A DNA stretch of 64,000 nucleotides from Folioceros fuciformis (lineage: Eukaryota > Anthocerotophyta > Anthocerotopsida > Anthocerotales), in NCBI GenBank assembly GCA_049999805.1, contig JBNGIO010006316.1, positions 362,040 through 426,039 of the forward strand, read 5' to 3'. Below, piece by piece: positions 22,660-33,791 of this stretch; the stretch's first letter is position 1; each line of letters begins with the position of its first letter. The notes under the pieces were generated by a model that searched no databases, was not told where the DNA came from, and saw only the letters and a program-made list of their open reading frames with translations. Position numbers and translations under genes: made by a program.

Positions 22660-23405
22660 GTCCTTGTCCTGGATGAGGCTGACAGGCTGCTAGTCATGGG
22701 GTCTCAATGCCAAATCACTATAATTGCCCCCGAGTTGCCACAGCAGCGTAGGACGGGCCTCTTGACAGGTACTCAGACCTGAATTGCAAGAGCTGGCCAA
22801 AGCCAAGTTGCAGAATCCAGTGCGAGTGGAGGTGAAATTGAAGCGAAACAAGGTGCTAGGACGGTAGGAGGTTAAGCCTTCCAAGACCAGTCTGTCCAGC
22901 TTAAGCATTCAGGTATTTTTGTGGGAATAGGGGAGGGCTTTGGAAGTTTTTGCAGTCTATGGTTCTGCCTTCCTTTTTCTAGAAGGGGGAGCCTATGTTT
23001 TCTGCTTCAGCCGCCTTATGGCTGTGCAGTACCTGACCTGTGAGGCGAATGAGAAGCCGTCTCAGCTGCTGGGGTTTGTAGCCACACCCGTTAAGCAAGA
23101 CTGATCATGTAAGTACTGCGTGGCGTTGGGTGAAAGTGAGCCTTATTTTACCGATTTGGCAGCTGCTAGTGGATTCTTTCTCCCCCGCTCCTGCACGGTG
23201 AAGCCTGCAATTTTGCACTGGATATTGCATGACTTGCAATTCTGTCAACTTCTGGGAAACTGTCCTACGCCAAGCAGGGCTTTTGAAGAATGTTCCCTCA
23301 GTATTTGTACATGTCAAGATGAAGCAGGTAGGCTCTGCAGCAACGTCTCCCATTGCAGTCATCGAAAAGAATGGACCTTTCACAGAAGTGATGGAAACAG
23401 TTAGA
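22660..23405 (+). pseudogene. Fragment of a DDX55/Spb4 (plant RH18)-type DEAD-box RNA helicase
   Basis: Exon-like pieces appear in the order of the intact protein: motif II ([11 protein letters not shown]) with a following [10 protein letters not shown], a stop within what should be the ATQT region (about 22780), KAKLQNPVRVEVK, YLTCEANEKPSQLLGFV, MTCNSVNFWETVLRQAGLLK and VHVKMKQ followed by GTAGGC. Spb4-type helicases act in 60S ribosome assembly. The Q motif, Walker A motif and the whole second half (ARGLD, HRxGR) are absent. Intron-like gaps remain, so this is a truncated genomic duplicate rather than a processed copy. It directly follows the beta-glucosidase gene. Confidence 0.75.
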
Positions 23406-23794
23406 AACGCAAAAAATGAAATGAAATGGTCATTATAAGTAGTCTCTCTTGAAGATGGTTTTTGAACATGATTGTATTGATGTTGACCTTGATGTTCTTC
23501 TAGTTGTTACCACAATTGATTTAGCTGATCATGATATTGATCACTTAGACATGTTGGAATCATCAAGACCGTGCTATTCATGAACAATATCCTCTAGCTC
23601 CTGTTTTTGAAGACAATGAAGATATAGATGGTAACTTAGTTGAACCAATTCTAGAGCCAGCGTGATTACTATTATGTTCCTGATTTTCGGTCTTCTTCTT
23701 ATATCTACGCCCTTGCTCTCTCTTCCCTTGAATCCATCAGGAAGTTATGGATTACATTGTGAAGAATGGAGAAAAGCTAAAAGTTATTTAGTCT

Positions 23795-23902
23795 CAATAT
23801 GATTGGCTCATTGAGAATAGAACATGGGAATTAGCTAAGCTATCAACTAGAAGGAAGGTAATGTTATGCAGATGGGTTTTTAAATTGAAAGTCAAATTTG
23901 AT
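23795..23902 (+). mobile_element. Ty1/copia reverse transcriptase fragment
   Basis: Reads QYDWLIENRTWELAKL, then CRWVFKLKVKFD, the typical opening of a copia reverse transcriptase. Flanking sequence (23450-23780 and 23930-24330) is AT-rich and retrotransposon-like but broken by stops. The catalytic YVDD part is absent. Confidence 0.75.
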
Positions 23903-24366
23903 GTACCTTGGATGTTGTGAAAGCAACATCTAGAAAACAAAACATTGCAATTCACAAGAATACCTAGAGATGAGCTTACTCATGGTGTTGCTAGAACATC
24001 CTTGGTCTCGATTATTAGATAAGTAATAGTTAAATGGAGGTAAGAGTTTACACCTATACAATTCACTGGATCTTCAATGGACATAGGATCTTTGCTAGAA
24101 TATTTATTTTAGATAGAAATAGATATACATATACATAGTCATATACCTATAACTATATAACTAGTTAATCGCAACACCAATAGAACCTAAGGTTATATGT
24201 GTACACTAGAGTTAGTCGTTGATGTGACATGAGAGAGCTTTGTGAAAGCCTATAATCCATTGAACATGCTTGGCTAAAATCTTTCTTATTTTGTTTCTAA
24301 TAATCCTATTTGGGAAGGGTGATTCACTAAACTAGGGTGCGATTTCCGCTATCCTCTATGAGGCCC

Positions 24367-24455
24367 TCAATCTATTGCAGCAGCATGTTGGTCATGAGGC
24401 TCTCAATCTATTGCAGCATTACATTGGTCATGAAGCCTGAATCTATTGCAGCGAC
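24367..24455 (+). repeat. Short tandem repeat, three copies
   Basis: Three copies of a 30-40-bp unit built on TCTATTGCAGCA..TTGGTCATGA. No function apparent. Confidence 0.6.
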
Positions 24456-26029
24456 ATCTTGTGACCAACTGTTGTATTGCAGTAGTTGTGAACAGCTGTT
24501 ATAGGGTTTGAAGGCATGATCTATAAATCCAAGCAATACAATCACTAAATTTTCCCAACCGATAAAGAGGATCACTAAATTCTGCCATGAGAGGATTGAT
24601 GGAGTGAAGGATCCTAGGCTCATAATGATATAGAGAATTTGGAGCTCAAGGATGGACCCGGGCAGCGAAGGTGATGAAGAGGTGTCAGCCGGAGAGGTGC
24701 CTACGGAGAGGACCTGATCCATCTCAGGTCCCCTCAGAGGGATTAGGTCCCCTCCAGGACGGACCAGGAGGATTTCAAGTTGCAGCATTGACGACTGCAG
24801 CATACGAAAACCTTGTATCCTGCAGGCCCTTGGAGGTCGCCACGAAGCCCCAGAGGCGTCCGGGTAGTTAGAAGCTAGTAGGACTCGGACAGTATCTACC
24901 GTCAGGGTAGATAGTAGCTGGTAGGACTCGGACTGTCTCTACCGCAACTCTCTCAAAAGCCTGCAGTTCAGATGCACGTAGGTTTGGCGTGCCCCTCATT
25001 GCATCCTGCATCGAAATTTGGGGGAAACAAATCTGCCCTCGACGTGAAGTTCCCTCCAAATTTCGTGCACGGCTTCCGAATCGGTTTCGTCTGAAACTTC
25101 TCAAAGTCGACACTCCGGGAGGGGAGGCCCACACGTGGAATTGGATTAACGCTTTGTTGGTAGTAGCATGAGCTGCGCAGAGCCAGACTCTGAGAGGGCG
25201 GTGCCTCGTGCTCCCCTGATGGACGCAACCCTTTGATGCATCATCCTTAATTACATCGACCTGCTGCATCTCCAGTCACAGTGCCTGCCCCGGCTCAAGG
25301 TGCTGCCAACGGGGCCGCCTCCCCTTCAGACTTCTCCACTGGATCCCATCCTGCTCGGCCGGCAATGGCCAATGCAGAATTCGGCAGAAGGGGTCCAGCT
25401 TCGGCGGACCACCTTCATATCGGCGCCGGCGCGGGCTCCATTCCGAATCCACAGGATGGTGCCCAGGAGACCTAAGACGTTCCCGAGCCCGAGCGCTGCC
25501 GGCGACGTGCACGAGGCGCATTTGAACTCTCGGCCTGACTTCCCAACGGTGCCATCCTCCTTTGGCTGCCCGCCTGACCTTTCTTGGTGAACAAAGCTGC
25601 TGGCAATGGCCCAGCCCCAGACACTGTACCGGTCATCTCGTCCACCTTCTGAGAACCTGGGACAATTTCATGCCCTTCCTTCCGAAGAGAAGGCAGGTCT
25701 ACACCTCCTACCATGTGTCGCCTACCATCACCACAGTTTCGTTCTTTCCGTTCGGATCCGACAACAGGATGGACATAAATGGCTGGAATTCCATCCGTAA
25801 TTGAGGTTTTGTTTCTATGAAACTTTTCAGTGTTACCCTCCTGTACTGGATGGTAAACTGAGATTGAAGTCCATTACCGACAACCGTTCAAGAGGCTCGC
25901 CGTGTGTATGGAAGGAACTACATGACTACTAACTAATGACTTTCCGGGATCCACTTCCGAAATGTTCCAAATCCTACAACAAACATTCAGGAGTTTGATG
26001 GAGGCAGCTCATGCTCAGGCCTAGGCCTA
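24456..26029. other. Unexplained intergenic stretch
   Basis: Includes a 45-bp near-duplicate at 24860-24945 (AGCTAGTAGGACTCGGACAG and AGCTGGTAGGACTCGGACTG). Open frames of 60-133 codons occur on both strands at 24870-25800; none has a recognisable domain. It could contain an unrecognised LTR. Confidence 0.35.
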
Positions 26030-26803
26030 TCATGATTGTTGGACAGGGCTGTCAGATGAAGTGACCTCCTTGGTAGCCTCTATCGCGGCTTCTAGTACGA
26101 ACTTCTTCAGCTCTCCCAAGTCACGTGAACCTAGATCAGAACAACCATCAGACTCAAGGTGCCGAGAGAAACATGACTGTAGTGACGGGTAGTCTACACT
26201 TGACTACATGCAACAACTCCTGATGGTCTAAGTTCAAGCATCTTGTCTTCGTGGATCACGGTACCTGAGTACTTTCTCATCTCCTCGCCGTTGTAGTACA
26301 GCTTGAGAGTGGGGTAAGATCGAATGTCATGCTTGTTACAGGTGGCCTTGCTGGTGGTGCAGTCCACGTGTGCTATTTCCACACCAGTCTCAGACTCTAA
26401 GGCCAGCCCCAACTCGTCCCAGGTAGGAGCCAGTCGCTTGCTGGTGAGAACAGGCAGCACGAAATCAGGTCACTCGGTGCCTGGATGAGGAAAAGGTCGA
26501 ACGAAAACGTAGTGTCGCACTTAGTAAGGCCGGTCACATACCAGTGTCCACACCATGGTGCGAAGAACTTAATGAACCATACAGTGTCCTTCTCTTTCAC
26601 CTGCACAGCACTCAAACATGAGACTGAGAACTTGGCAAAAAGGAAAGGAAATCGGTGCTCTGAGTGAGGGTAGGATGCCCGCGCGCGACCTTGTCATCGA
26701 AAGTGTCGTCGGTGAGCACCACCACATGCTCGCCGGCCTGTGCCACACGCGCCACCGCCGCTAGCAGCGCCAGGAGGAGGAGCAAAACGCGAGCGGACGC
26801 CAT
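26030..26803 (-). CDS. Small single-domain protein disulfide isomerase (PDIL5-1 type)
   Basis: Exons 26803-26690, 26600-26542, 26440-26265 and 26130-26030 keep frame and give 149 aa, the size of plant PDIL5-1. A signal peptide (ARVLLLLLALLAAVARVAQA) leads into one thioredoxin domain: VWFIKFFAPWCGHCKRLAP, VEIAHVDCTTSKATCNKHDI, RSYPTLKLYYNGEEMRKYSG (cis-Pro in SYPT). The active site is CGHC, split by intron 2 after the codon start TG; the plant homologue I recall has CKHC. The short C-terminal helix (RDLGELKKFVLEAAIEATKE) carries no KDEL-type signal. Expected role: oxidative folding in the secretory pathway. Reading through intron 3 would give a shorter variant ending at about 26205. Confidence 0.88.
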
Positions 26804-27192
26804 AGCCGTTAATCGGGAAAAGCTCGGAACTTGCAAGCTAAGCTTCGAAAAGGGTGGGCAGGAATCCAGGGGAATAAGGTAACCTGTTTAAGAGAGTGCA
26901 CAGCGTGCTACTGCCAAAGACATAAGTATAGGGCTTGACAAACCTAAAGTTTTTAAACCTCGAAAACGGAACCGAGGTGACTTGTTTGGTCTGGTCAAAC
27001 TACCGGGATCGGTCAGTTTGACCAGACAATCGCACATTTACAGTACATGTATGTATGTACATTTTGTCCACAGAAAGACAGAAGAAGTCAGCTAGATTCG
27101 ATCACCCCACGTTGTAGACGTAGGGCTAATCAAATTAACAGATAATAAATTGATGGTCATAGTGTACATGAATACAATAAGTGGCCGCTTAG
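26804..27192. other. Spacer between PDIL5-1-like gene and NADK2
   Basis: 389 bp holding the NADK2 3' end and PDIL promoter. Contains an inverted repeat of GGTCAAACT / AGTTTGACC at 26991-27023 (CTGGTCAAACTACC and GGTCAGTTTGACCAG). No gene seen. Confidence 0.5.
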
Positions 27193-30100
27193 TCAGGAGG
27201 GAAACAATTCCTTCTGCTCCCGCCGTTCGTTCCAGTTCAAGCACCTCACCAAGCTGGAAAACCAGTCATTCGTTTGATCGGACTTGTTCACCGTGGGAAC
27301 AGGGTGTTGGCTCATGCCGACGCGCACCGAGTCTCCTTTCCTCAACTGTTGCCTTCTCTTGCCATCGAAGGAAACCCAGGCATTGTTGCGAGCGTCAGAT
27401 GGAACCTGGAGAACATCACCAGGTCTCAGCCAGCATTCCAGGAACAGCGTGCACGCTAGATCTATCGTAACTGGACCTCTTCTCACCTTTAATTCAAGCA
27501 AAGCAGAGTCCGGCAGGATCACGGGCCGGAAGGACAGTGAGTGCGGGCAAATTGGGGTAAACAGCATGCAGGGCACGTTTGGGTGAACCTACAGTGTGTT
27601 ACACAATGGAGCACAAACGTGTCATATGAGTCGACAGAGCTTCTACCTGGTGACCCGACAACACAAACACATGGACGTAGAACTGTACCATAGAACCGCC
27701 GGCGGCAGTTGAGTAAGCTGTACTGCCGGTAGGTGTGGCCACTAGTACGCCGTCAGCTTGTACCTGTGCGACATTACCAAAATGCAAGGGTTGGTGGTCA
27801 TGGAATGCCACCCACGCCACCCTCAAGATATTGGAACTGGAATGCCTCGACGCACAAATACCTTGGTTATTAGACGGTTCCGCTCATAACACTCTATCTT
27901 GGAAAGATAAGGATTGGAGCCGCGATCCACCACAACCTCGTTCATGACTTCGAACACTTTCCCAGGAATAGCCCTGCCTTCTCTGAAGAGTTCGCAACGC
28001 AACCTCATCCGAAGGGTAATGTAGACACCCATCCCGCTGTTCCCATATATGATTGCCCGTAGAGCTTGCCTGAAATTTTCAAACTGCTCGACAACACAAG
28101 AAAGGAATCAGCCAGTCAGCGTAATCAACAGGCTCAACCGCAGACTGGCTGTGGCAAGGGGGCCTTGGAAATACGCACCGGATGTGCTGTGAGAAAGCCC
28201 AAGGAGCCCAGATTAAAGGACACAACTGGCGGCACAGCATTGCGAAACAGGTTGGATGCATGGAGGATTACACCATCTCCACCTAAGCAAACTACGAAGT
28301 CCACCCGTTCATGAAGCTCTCTGCATACATCACAATGCTGATTAGCAAACCTTTGCAGACAACGAAATATTGCCCAGGAAAGGTTTGGATACTGCGTGCG
28401 CAAGAAGGATTTGCAGTGGGCAGGGTAAGTACCCGACGTCTTGATTATAAAACGTTTGAACATAACCAAAGCCAGGAGACCTTGCAAAGAGGTCATGTGC
28501 TTCAGGCTCGACCATGACATTCATCCCTTCATTATGGAGAAAGGCTGCCACCTAAATCAACCCCACAACATCATTAATTGAAAGCTAATACAGAGTCTGC
28601 GACTGCATCAACCTGAAAAAAGTGATACCCACCTGCTCTGCTTCCTCCATCAGCTCAGTGCCGAGCTTCTTAAGCAACAGTACAGTCTTCGGAGGCGTTT
28701 TCCACATAAGCATTTGCTGTTGAGTGCTTGGATGTGTGAACGCTAGCGTCGACTCCATTACCCGTTCCCTTGTACACGAGAAGCCGTCTGTTCTCACAAG
28801 ATACATTTCTGCTTTTCTCCTGGACTGCACTCGTACAACGCCGGTTGTGGATGCACACATGTCTCCTTCTACTGGGATCGGGTCGTCCACATCGTCTAGG
28901 ACCTGATAGTTGTCACCAACCCCAACGAGTGCTCCATTGAAAGATGCGGTTGGGAAACTAGCAGCGTTTCCATTTGTGCCTGTGAGACTGTCAGAGACTT
29001 GAGGATTGCTCCCAGTCACTTGCTGCTCAGCACCAGCACTTGTGTCTGCATTGCCTCCTGGGCTGGCAAAACCATTCTCAGACCGTTTGCTCAAGCTCCC
29101 TGTCACGATGGACACTGCATCTTTGACAGGCGGACCAGCAATCGGAATCCCAGGACTCGACGGACCCCATTTTCCAGCTGCACCAGCTATATTCTCCGAG
29201 TTTGTAAGGCCCTGGCTCATATTGGACCTTCCGGCTGATGAAATACCTTGTGAGGGTTTGATAGGTCGCAGAGGAGGAGATATCTTCCTTTTGAGAAATG
29301 TCGCCATACCTTGCTTAGTGAAAGCATCTGGACCAGGTCTTTGAGCCTCGAATGGACTTGCAACCATCTTAAATGGTGACCGTTCTGCCACAATGGTAGG
29401 GAAGGCTCCATTCCCTACGACAGGCAGCAAGCGAACTACATCATTCCCGCCACCTACCTGAATCCGCTCTATTTGCTCTCCAGCCACAGAGGTATCCCTC
29501 CCAGAACTTGTGTTGCTGACCTCAGAAAAAATTGCCTCACCTACAGGCTGAGGGCCAGTCGGCAGCTCAATTGCAAGCACACCGTTCACCCGATCTACAT
29601 GAGCTCCCACCAGACTGCTACCCTGGGCCTCATGCAAAAAAAACTCTTTCCATCTAGCGACCATGGAGCACGGTCTTCTAACCCCTCTCCGACTGAGAAT
29701 CACAGCCTCATCGTCCTTCATCCTTCCCACCAGACCAGCGAACTCCTTGACCTGGTCCCTCGACGGAGCAGTTCCTGCAGCCACGGGAATTCTGACAACC
29801 TGCACCCTTCCAGAGTCCACAGCGCTATTTAAAGCTGGGTCAAGCACAAGGCTACGCTCATTCCCTTCTCTGAGATCAATCAGCAATTTAAACCCTCTCT
29901 GCAGAAGCCATTCCAAACCTGTGTCAGTCATCCGACCCCCTCTCCATAACCTACACAACGTTGGCTCAGGCTTGTTTTGCCCTATACTAGACACCAAGTC
30001 GACCAAAGCAAAGTTCGGAATATCTCCAGGGCTGGGGGCCCCTTCAGCACGTGGAGCTCCAGCATCCACACACACATTCCTCAGTCTATCCAGACACCGA

Positions 30101-30992
30101 TGCACAGCGCCCTCCGCATTCCGATCCTCGCTCAATGCCATCAGGGTCGTAAGTCCCACTTGCAGAGCATCACAGCACTTGAGCATCTCCTCCCGGAATT
30201 GAGCAACAGGATGGAAGCTCGCTTTTCCCCCGTTCCCGTCGGATCGACCAAGCTTCCAACTGGGCAAATCGATGAACTTTCCCCCGAAGAGCTGCTCTTT
30301 GCCGTCGTCCAGAAGCCAGGCCAGCCGAGCAAGTCCCACCACCACTGCCTCCTCCACATCGGGAACGTCCACCAGCAGGCCATCGGAGTTCAAATTCCGA
30401 ATAGAGTCTAGAACAGTAGCATGCAGCTCCTCCCCTCCTCTGTAGATCCGGCAGAAGGCCTCAACATAAGCGAGCCCACCCAGCCCCCGGCCGGAAGTGG
30501 ATTCTCTACACAACTCCTCCTGCGCCTGCAAACAAGAGCAGCCCAGCCCGTGCATACATTCCCAGATTCACCTCCACCCGCCAAGAGCATGTCCGGACGA
30601 AGGCACGACGCACGCACTCACGTACACACCTGAATTCGAATTGCCTCGTCCTCGGATAGAGGATTCCAGGGCTCATCGTCACCTTGTGCTCCGCCGGCGT
30701 CAGCAAGTACCCTGTGGCCCCGAGATGTACAGTGAAGCTTTCGCGGCAGCAATGAGATCCTCCGACAATCCCAATCCCTTTCATACTGCCTGCTTCTGCC
30801 GCCGTTGAGCTTCCTCCGTCCAGCTGTGAGAAGCGGCTCGCAGGAGGCGTGGGAGGAGGAACAGACGGATGACCGATTGCGAGGGGCCAGTTCCGAAGAA
30901 GCGCAACTGGAGGAGACTGGAGAAGCCTTGACTGCGGTAGAGCAGCACACACACCGGGAGGGCGGAGGTCGGGCCAGGACGGCATCCGCCAT
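27193..30992 (-). CDS. NADK2: Chloroplast NAD kinase 2
   Basis: Exons 30992-30630, 30525-28633, 28551-28433, 28320-28179, 28083-27862, 27763-27689 and 27588-27193, all in phase, 1069 aa. The N terminus is Ser/Arg-rich like a transit peptide (SRCVCCSTAVKASPVSSSCA). The long second exon carries the plant-specific region (EAFCRIYRGGEELHATVLDS), a phosphatase-like fold (WRGGRMTDTGLEWLL, FKLLIDLREG, VQVVRIPVAAGTAP) and a disordered linker. The kinase domain has GGDG near residue 805 (FVVCLGGDGVILHASNLF), NLGSLGFLTAHP, VDRGSNPYLSKIECYE, ATPTGSTAYSTAAGGSM and the C-terminal SDQTNDWFSSLVRCLNWNER. It phosphorylates NAD to NADP, supplying the photosynthetic electron acceptor; the family is calmodulin-linked. 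The phosphatase-like loop reads LSRRGVRR where an active enzyme has HCxxGxxR, so it should be inactive. Starts 166 bp downstream of the TVP38 gene on the same strand. Confidence 0.95.
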
Positions 30993-31158
30993 CGGAGAGG
31001 GCGAATTGGCTCTCCCCGAGAGGAGCCGGGTGGTGTGCGCACGGACACGATTGCAATGCACCTTGCCTTGGCTGCTTAGACTTGGTTTTTACACAGACTA
31101 CAACTGCTGAGCAGCGGATTTTAGGATTTCCCAAACACACAAAAGCTTGGCAAACCGA

Positions 31159-33044
31159 CTAGCACGTCTCTGGATTGGGCGGCAAGCTCTCGTCGCTGCT
31201 AACGACGCCCGGCTCCCTCTCTATCTTTACTATGAGCGGAGTCTGCAGATCAGAATCCGCTGTGTCCAGCACCACCGCCACAGCATCTCCAGCGCTTTCA
31301 TCCACAGCTCTTCTCAGCTCATCCCTTGCTATCCGGGTTATAAGTGCCACGGCCACCACTATCACGAGAAAACACCACGACTCGGACGTCAATACAAATT
31401 CATTAGTGAGAAAAGAAAGATTGAACTCTTTTCCGTCAGACTGGACTTACCGGTTGAGAATAATCCTACAATGAGGAGCACCTGCCAGAGAAACACCGGG
31501 TTGAGTCGTCCACGACAAGGAAAAGGGGAAAAAAAAAAAAAAAATCCAGCTGAGAGACGTGGGTAGTGAGGAGAGCAATACCCAGCGGAAAGGGGTGAAC
31601 TCGCTGCCACCGTGCGCTATATCTGAGATATCCTTGATGGTGGTCCCCACGTAAACTAAGGCTAGGGTCACGGGCTGCAAGCATAACAGATGTAAATGAA
31701 AAGTTGGAAATGGAGAATGGCTGTTTCGCTTGCACGCGTATGCTGATTTCCCGACTAGAAAACAGCTCAAAAGGTGCAGACAAACCTTACCATCATGCCG
31801 ATGTAGGAGCCAAGAACGTAACTGTAGAGGCTCACTGGCGTCACCGAGAGCAGGTAGTTTAGAACATTGAATGGGAGAAGAGGTACGAGACGCAAGAGCA
31901 AGACAATCTGCGAACACGCCACAGAGCCAAGACAGTGAGGCCACGTGAGGAGGGGTAACCGCAGATGCTCGCTCATACGTGATGACATAAGGAACTGGAT
32001 ACTGGAGCAAACAAGAAATGTAAGAGGTGAACAGCGAGATCACTTCAGGCGAGGCAACCACAGACGCTCACACGTGATAACATAGAGAATTGGATACTGG
32101 AGCAAACAAGAGATGTAAGAGGTTAGGGGAAGACCTTAAATCCGGATTTTTGAACAGCAATGGCGACAGCCTGAAACTGGGGATAGTCTTTCAACTTGGA
32201 GGTGACGTAACTTCTGCCAATCTGTACAGCAAGTTTTGTCCGTCAGGAGGGGTTTCCTTACAGGACCGACAGCAGGCCATAAAGTCAGCCAGCTACGGCT
32301 TTACTCGCAGGCTGAAGAATGAATCCTATTCCACACCATAAGTGGAAAGACAGGCTAATTGGTACACATACCGTCTTGCCAACAAGGAAAGCAGCTGTGG
32401 CGCCAGCTGTAGCTCCAATACAGTCAGTTGCGAAGCCTTTCAGTAGGCCAAAAAGGTAGCCACCACCTAACTGCATGGTCGAATTCATACGTTGTAAAAG
32501 GAGCATGACAAGGCGATGCTTCAGCCTACTACTCAAGGGTTACCAAGGACCCCAAGAATCAGGAAAGAAGCAACATACTGTTAGTATGGATGCAGGAATG
32601 GCCAGAATTGTGCAGGGGATGTAAGCGAGTGCCCTACACACAAGACAAGGAGCGAAGGATGCGAAGTCTCAGAATCCCTGCAACCTTTACATGTCCTGTT
32701 AACAATCTGGGACTGTGTGTGTGGGTCAAGGGGGAGTGAGTATCAAAACACGGAAGGAGTTCGCAAGGTGAAGATACTTACAGAACAGCTGGGCCCCAAG
32801 GACCCACATCTTTCTGCACCCAAACGAGGAACTTGTAGAAAATCTGCGCCGAAATCCCGGCGGTGTGTGAGGAGAGGCAAGAAGGGGATTTCCTTCCGAT
32901 TGAAAGCAGCATGTGCAATGAAGGACAGGGTAGGAGGAGGCGACTGACCTTTTCGACGGGAAATGTGAAGCAGGCCAGGAGAGCAGAAGCGAGGAAGAGT
33001 ATGAGCACGGATGCTCGCCAGATGGTAGGCCAGTGTGGCCTCAT
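31159..33044 (-). CDS. TVP38/TMEM64-family VTT (SNARE-associated) membrane protein
   Basis: Exons 33044-32949, 32843-32782, 32633-32579, 32470-32372, 32221-32135, 31907-31791, 31674-31582 and 31380-31159 give 276 aa in frame. Hydrophobic segments: VLILFLASALLACFTF, ALAYIPCTILAIPASIL, GYLFGLLKGFATDCIGATAG, IVLLLRLVPLLPFNVLNYLL with SVTPVSLYSYVLGSYIGMM, and WCFLVIVVAVALITRIA. The VTT core (LGGGYLFG, GRSYVTSKLKDYPQFQ, RLVPLLPFN) and the DISDIAHGG loop match plant members. Relatives are lipid scramblases of the ER and Golgi; the role here is inferred. The start is the first Met, but the upstream frame is open without ATG, so a 5' exon is possible. A 31-nt exon at 31481-31451 with good splice sites breaks the frame if included. 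Confidence 0.85.
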
Positions 33045-33791
33045 CTTTGTGAATCTATGGAGAGGCCTAAGGCTGCCAGCGTTGGTGAGGAGGGCCCGCT
33101 TGCCGGGCACTCGGGCCCTTAGAAGACCTAAAGTCGCCAGGCTGCAGCAGTAGAATAAAATCGAGGCAGCGGATGCAAATCAGCCCAGCCGTGTGTTCCA
33201 TTCCATGCGGACTTGCGAGTCAGGAGCGAGCGATGATGAATTAGGTTGGACAGTTGCTTCACAGATCAGCACAAGACAATGAAGTGGAGGGTGTGGCGAC
33301 CGGAAAGCGCAAAGGGACACGTTCCCGAGCACAAGAGAAGGGAAGCGAAGTGGACGCTTATGAACGGAAACCACGAAACGGGTGGAACAGCACAAGGAAT
33401 AGCAAGCGAACCAAGACGACAATTCACAAAATCAGCCGTGGACAGCGCGCTCTTCAGCCTTTTGCCAGGTTAAGGCCCGGGTATACTATTCCAGAAACAA
33501 ATTCATGGTGCGATGCGTTGCGCATGCAGCTCAGTCCGAAAAAAACCATTTACAAACGAACCCGGCTGTCGGGCAAGTGGGATTTGAGCCAACTTCACTA
33601 GCTGTCCCCTGAAGGTTTCCTCAAACAATATCTAAGACGGCGACTGTAAGCTGTTGGTGAGTAACTGCGGCCGCAGACCGAAAGCTTTCAGCTACTAAAC
33701 TCCTAAGTATCTACTGCGCGAAAAAAATATTCGACAGACAGCTCCACTGCTCATTGCTGCCCCGGCTATACGACAAAAGCCCCAGAGGTCG
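33045..33791. other. Spacer between UPL1 and TVP38 genes
   Basis: 747 bp containing the UPL1 3' end and TVP38 promoter or leader. Open frames on both strands have no recognisable domain. A NotI-type GCGGCCGC lies near 33668. No RNA gene identified. Confidence 0.5.

Noticed and set aside
33540-33605. Possible tRNA on the minus strand (T-arm-like GGCTCAAATCC)
   Set aside because: No matching A box, anticodon stem or acceptor stem could be drawn around it.
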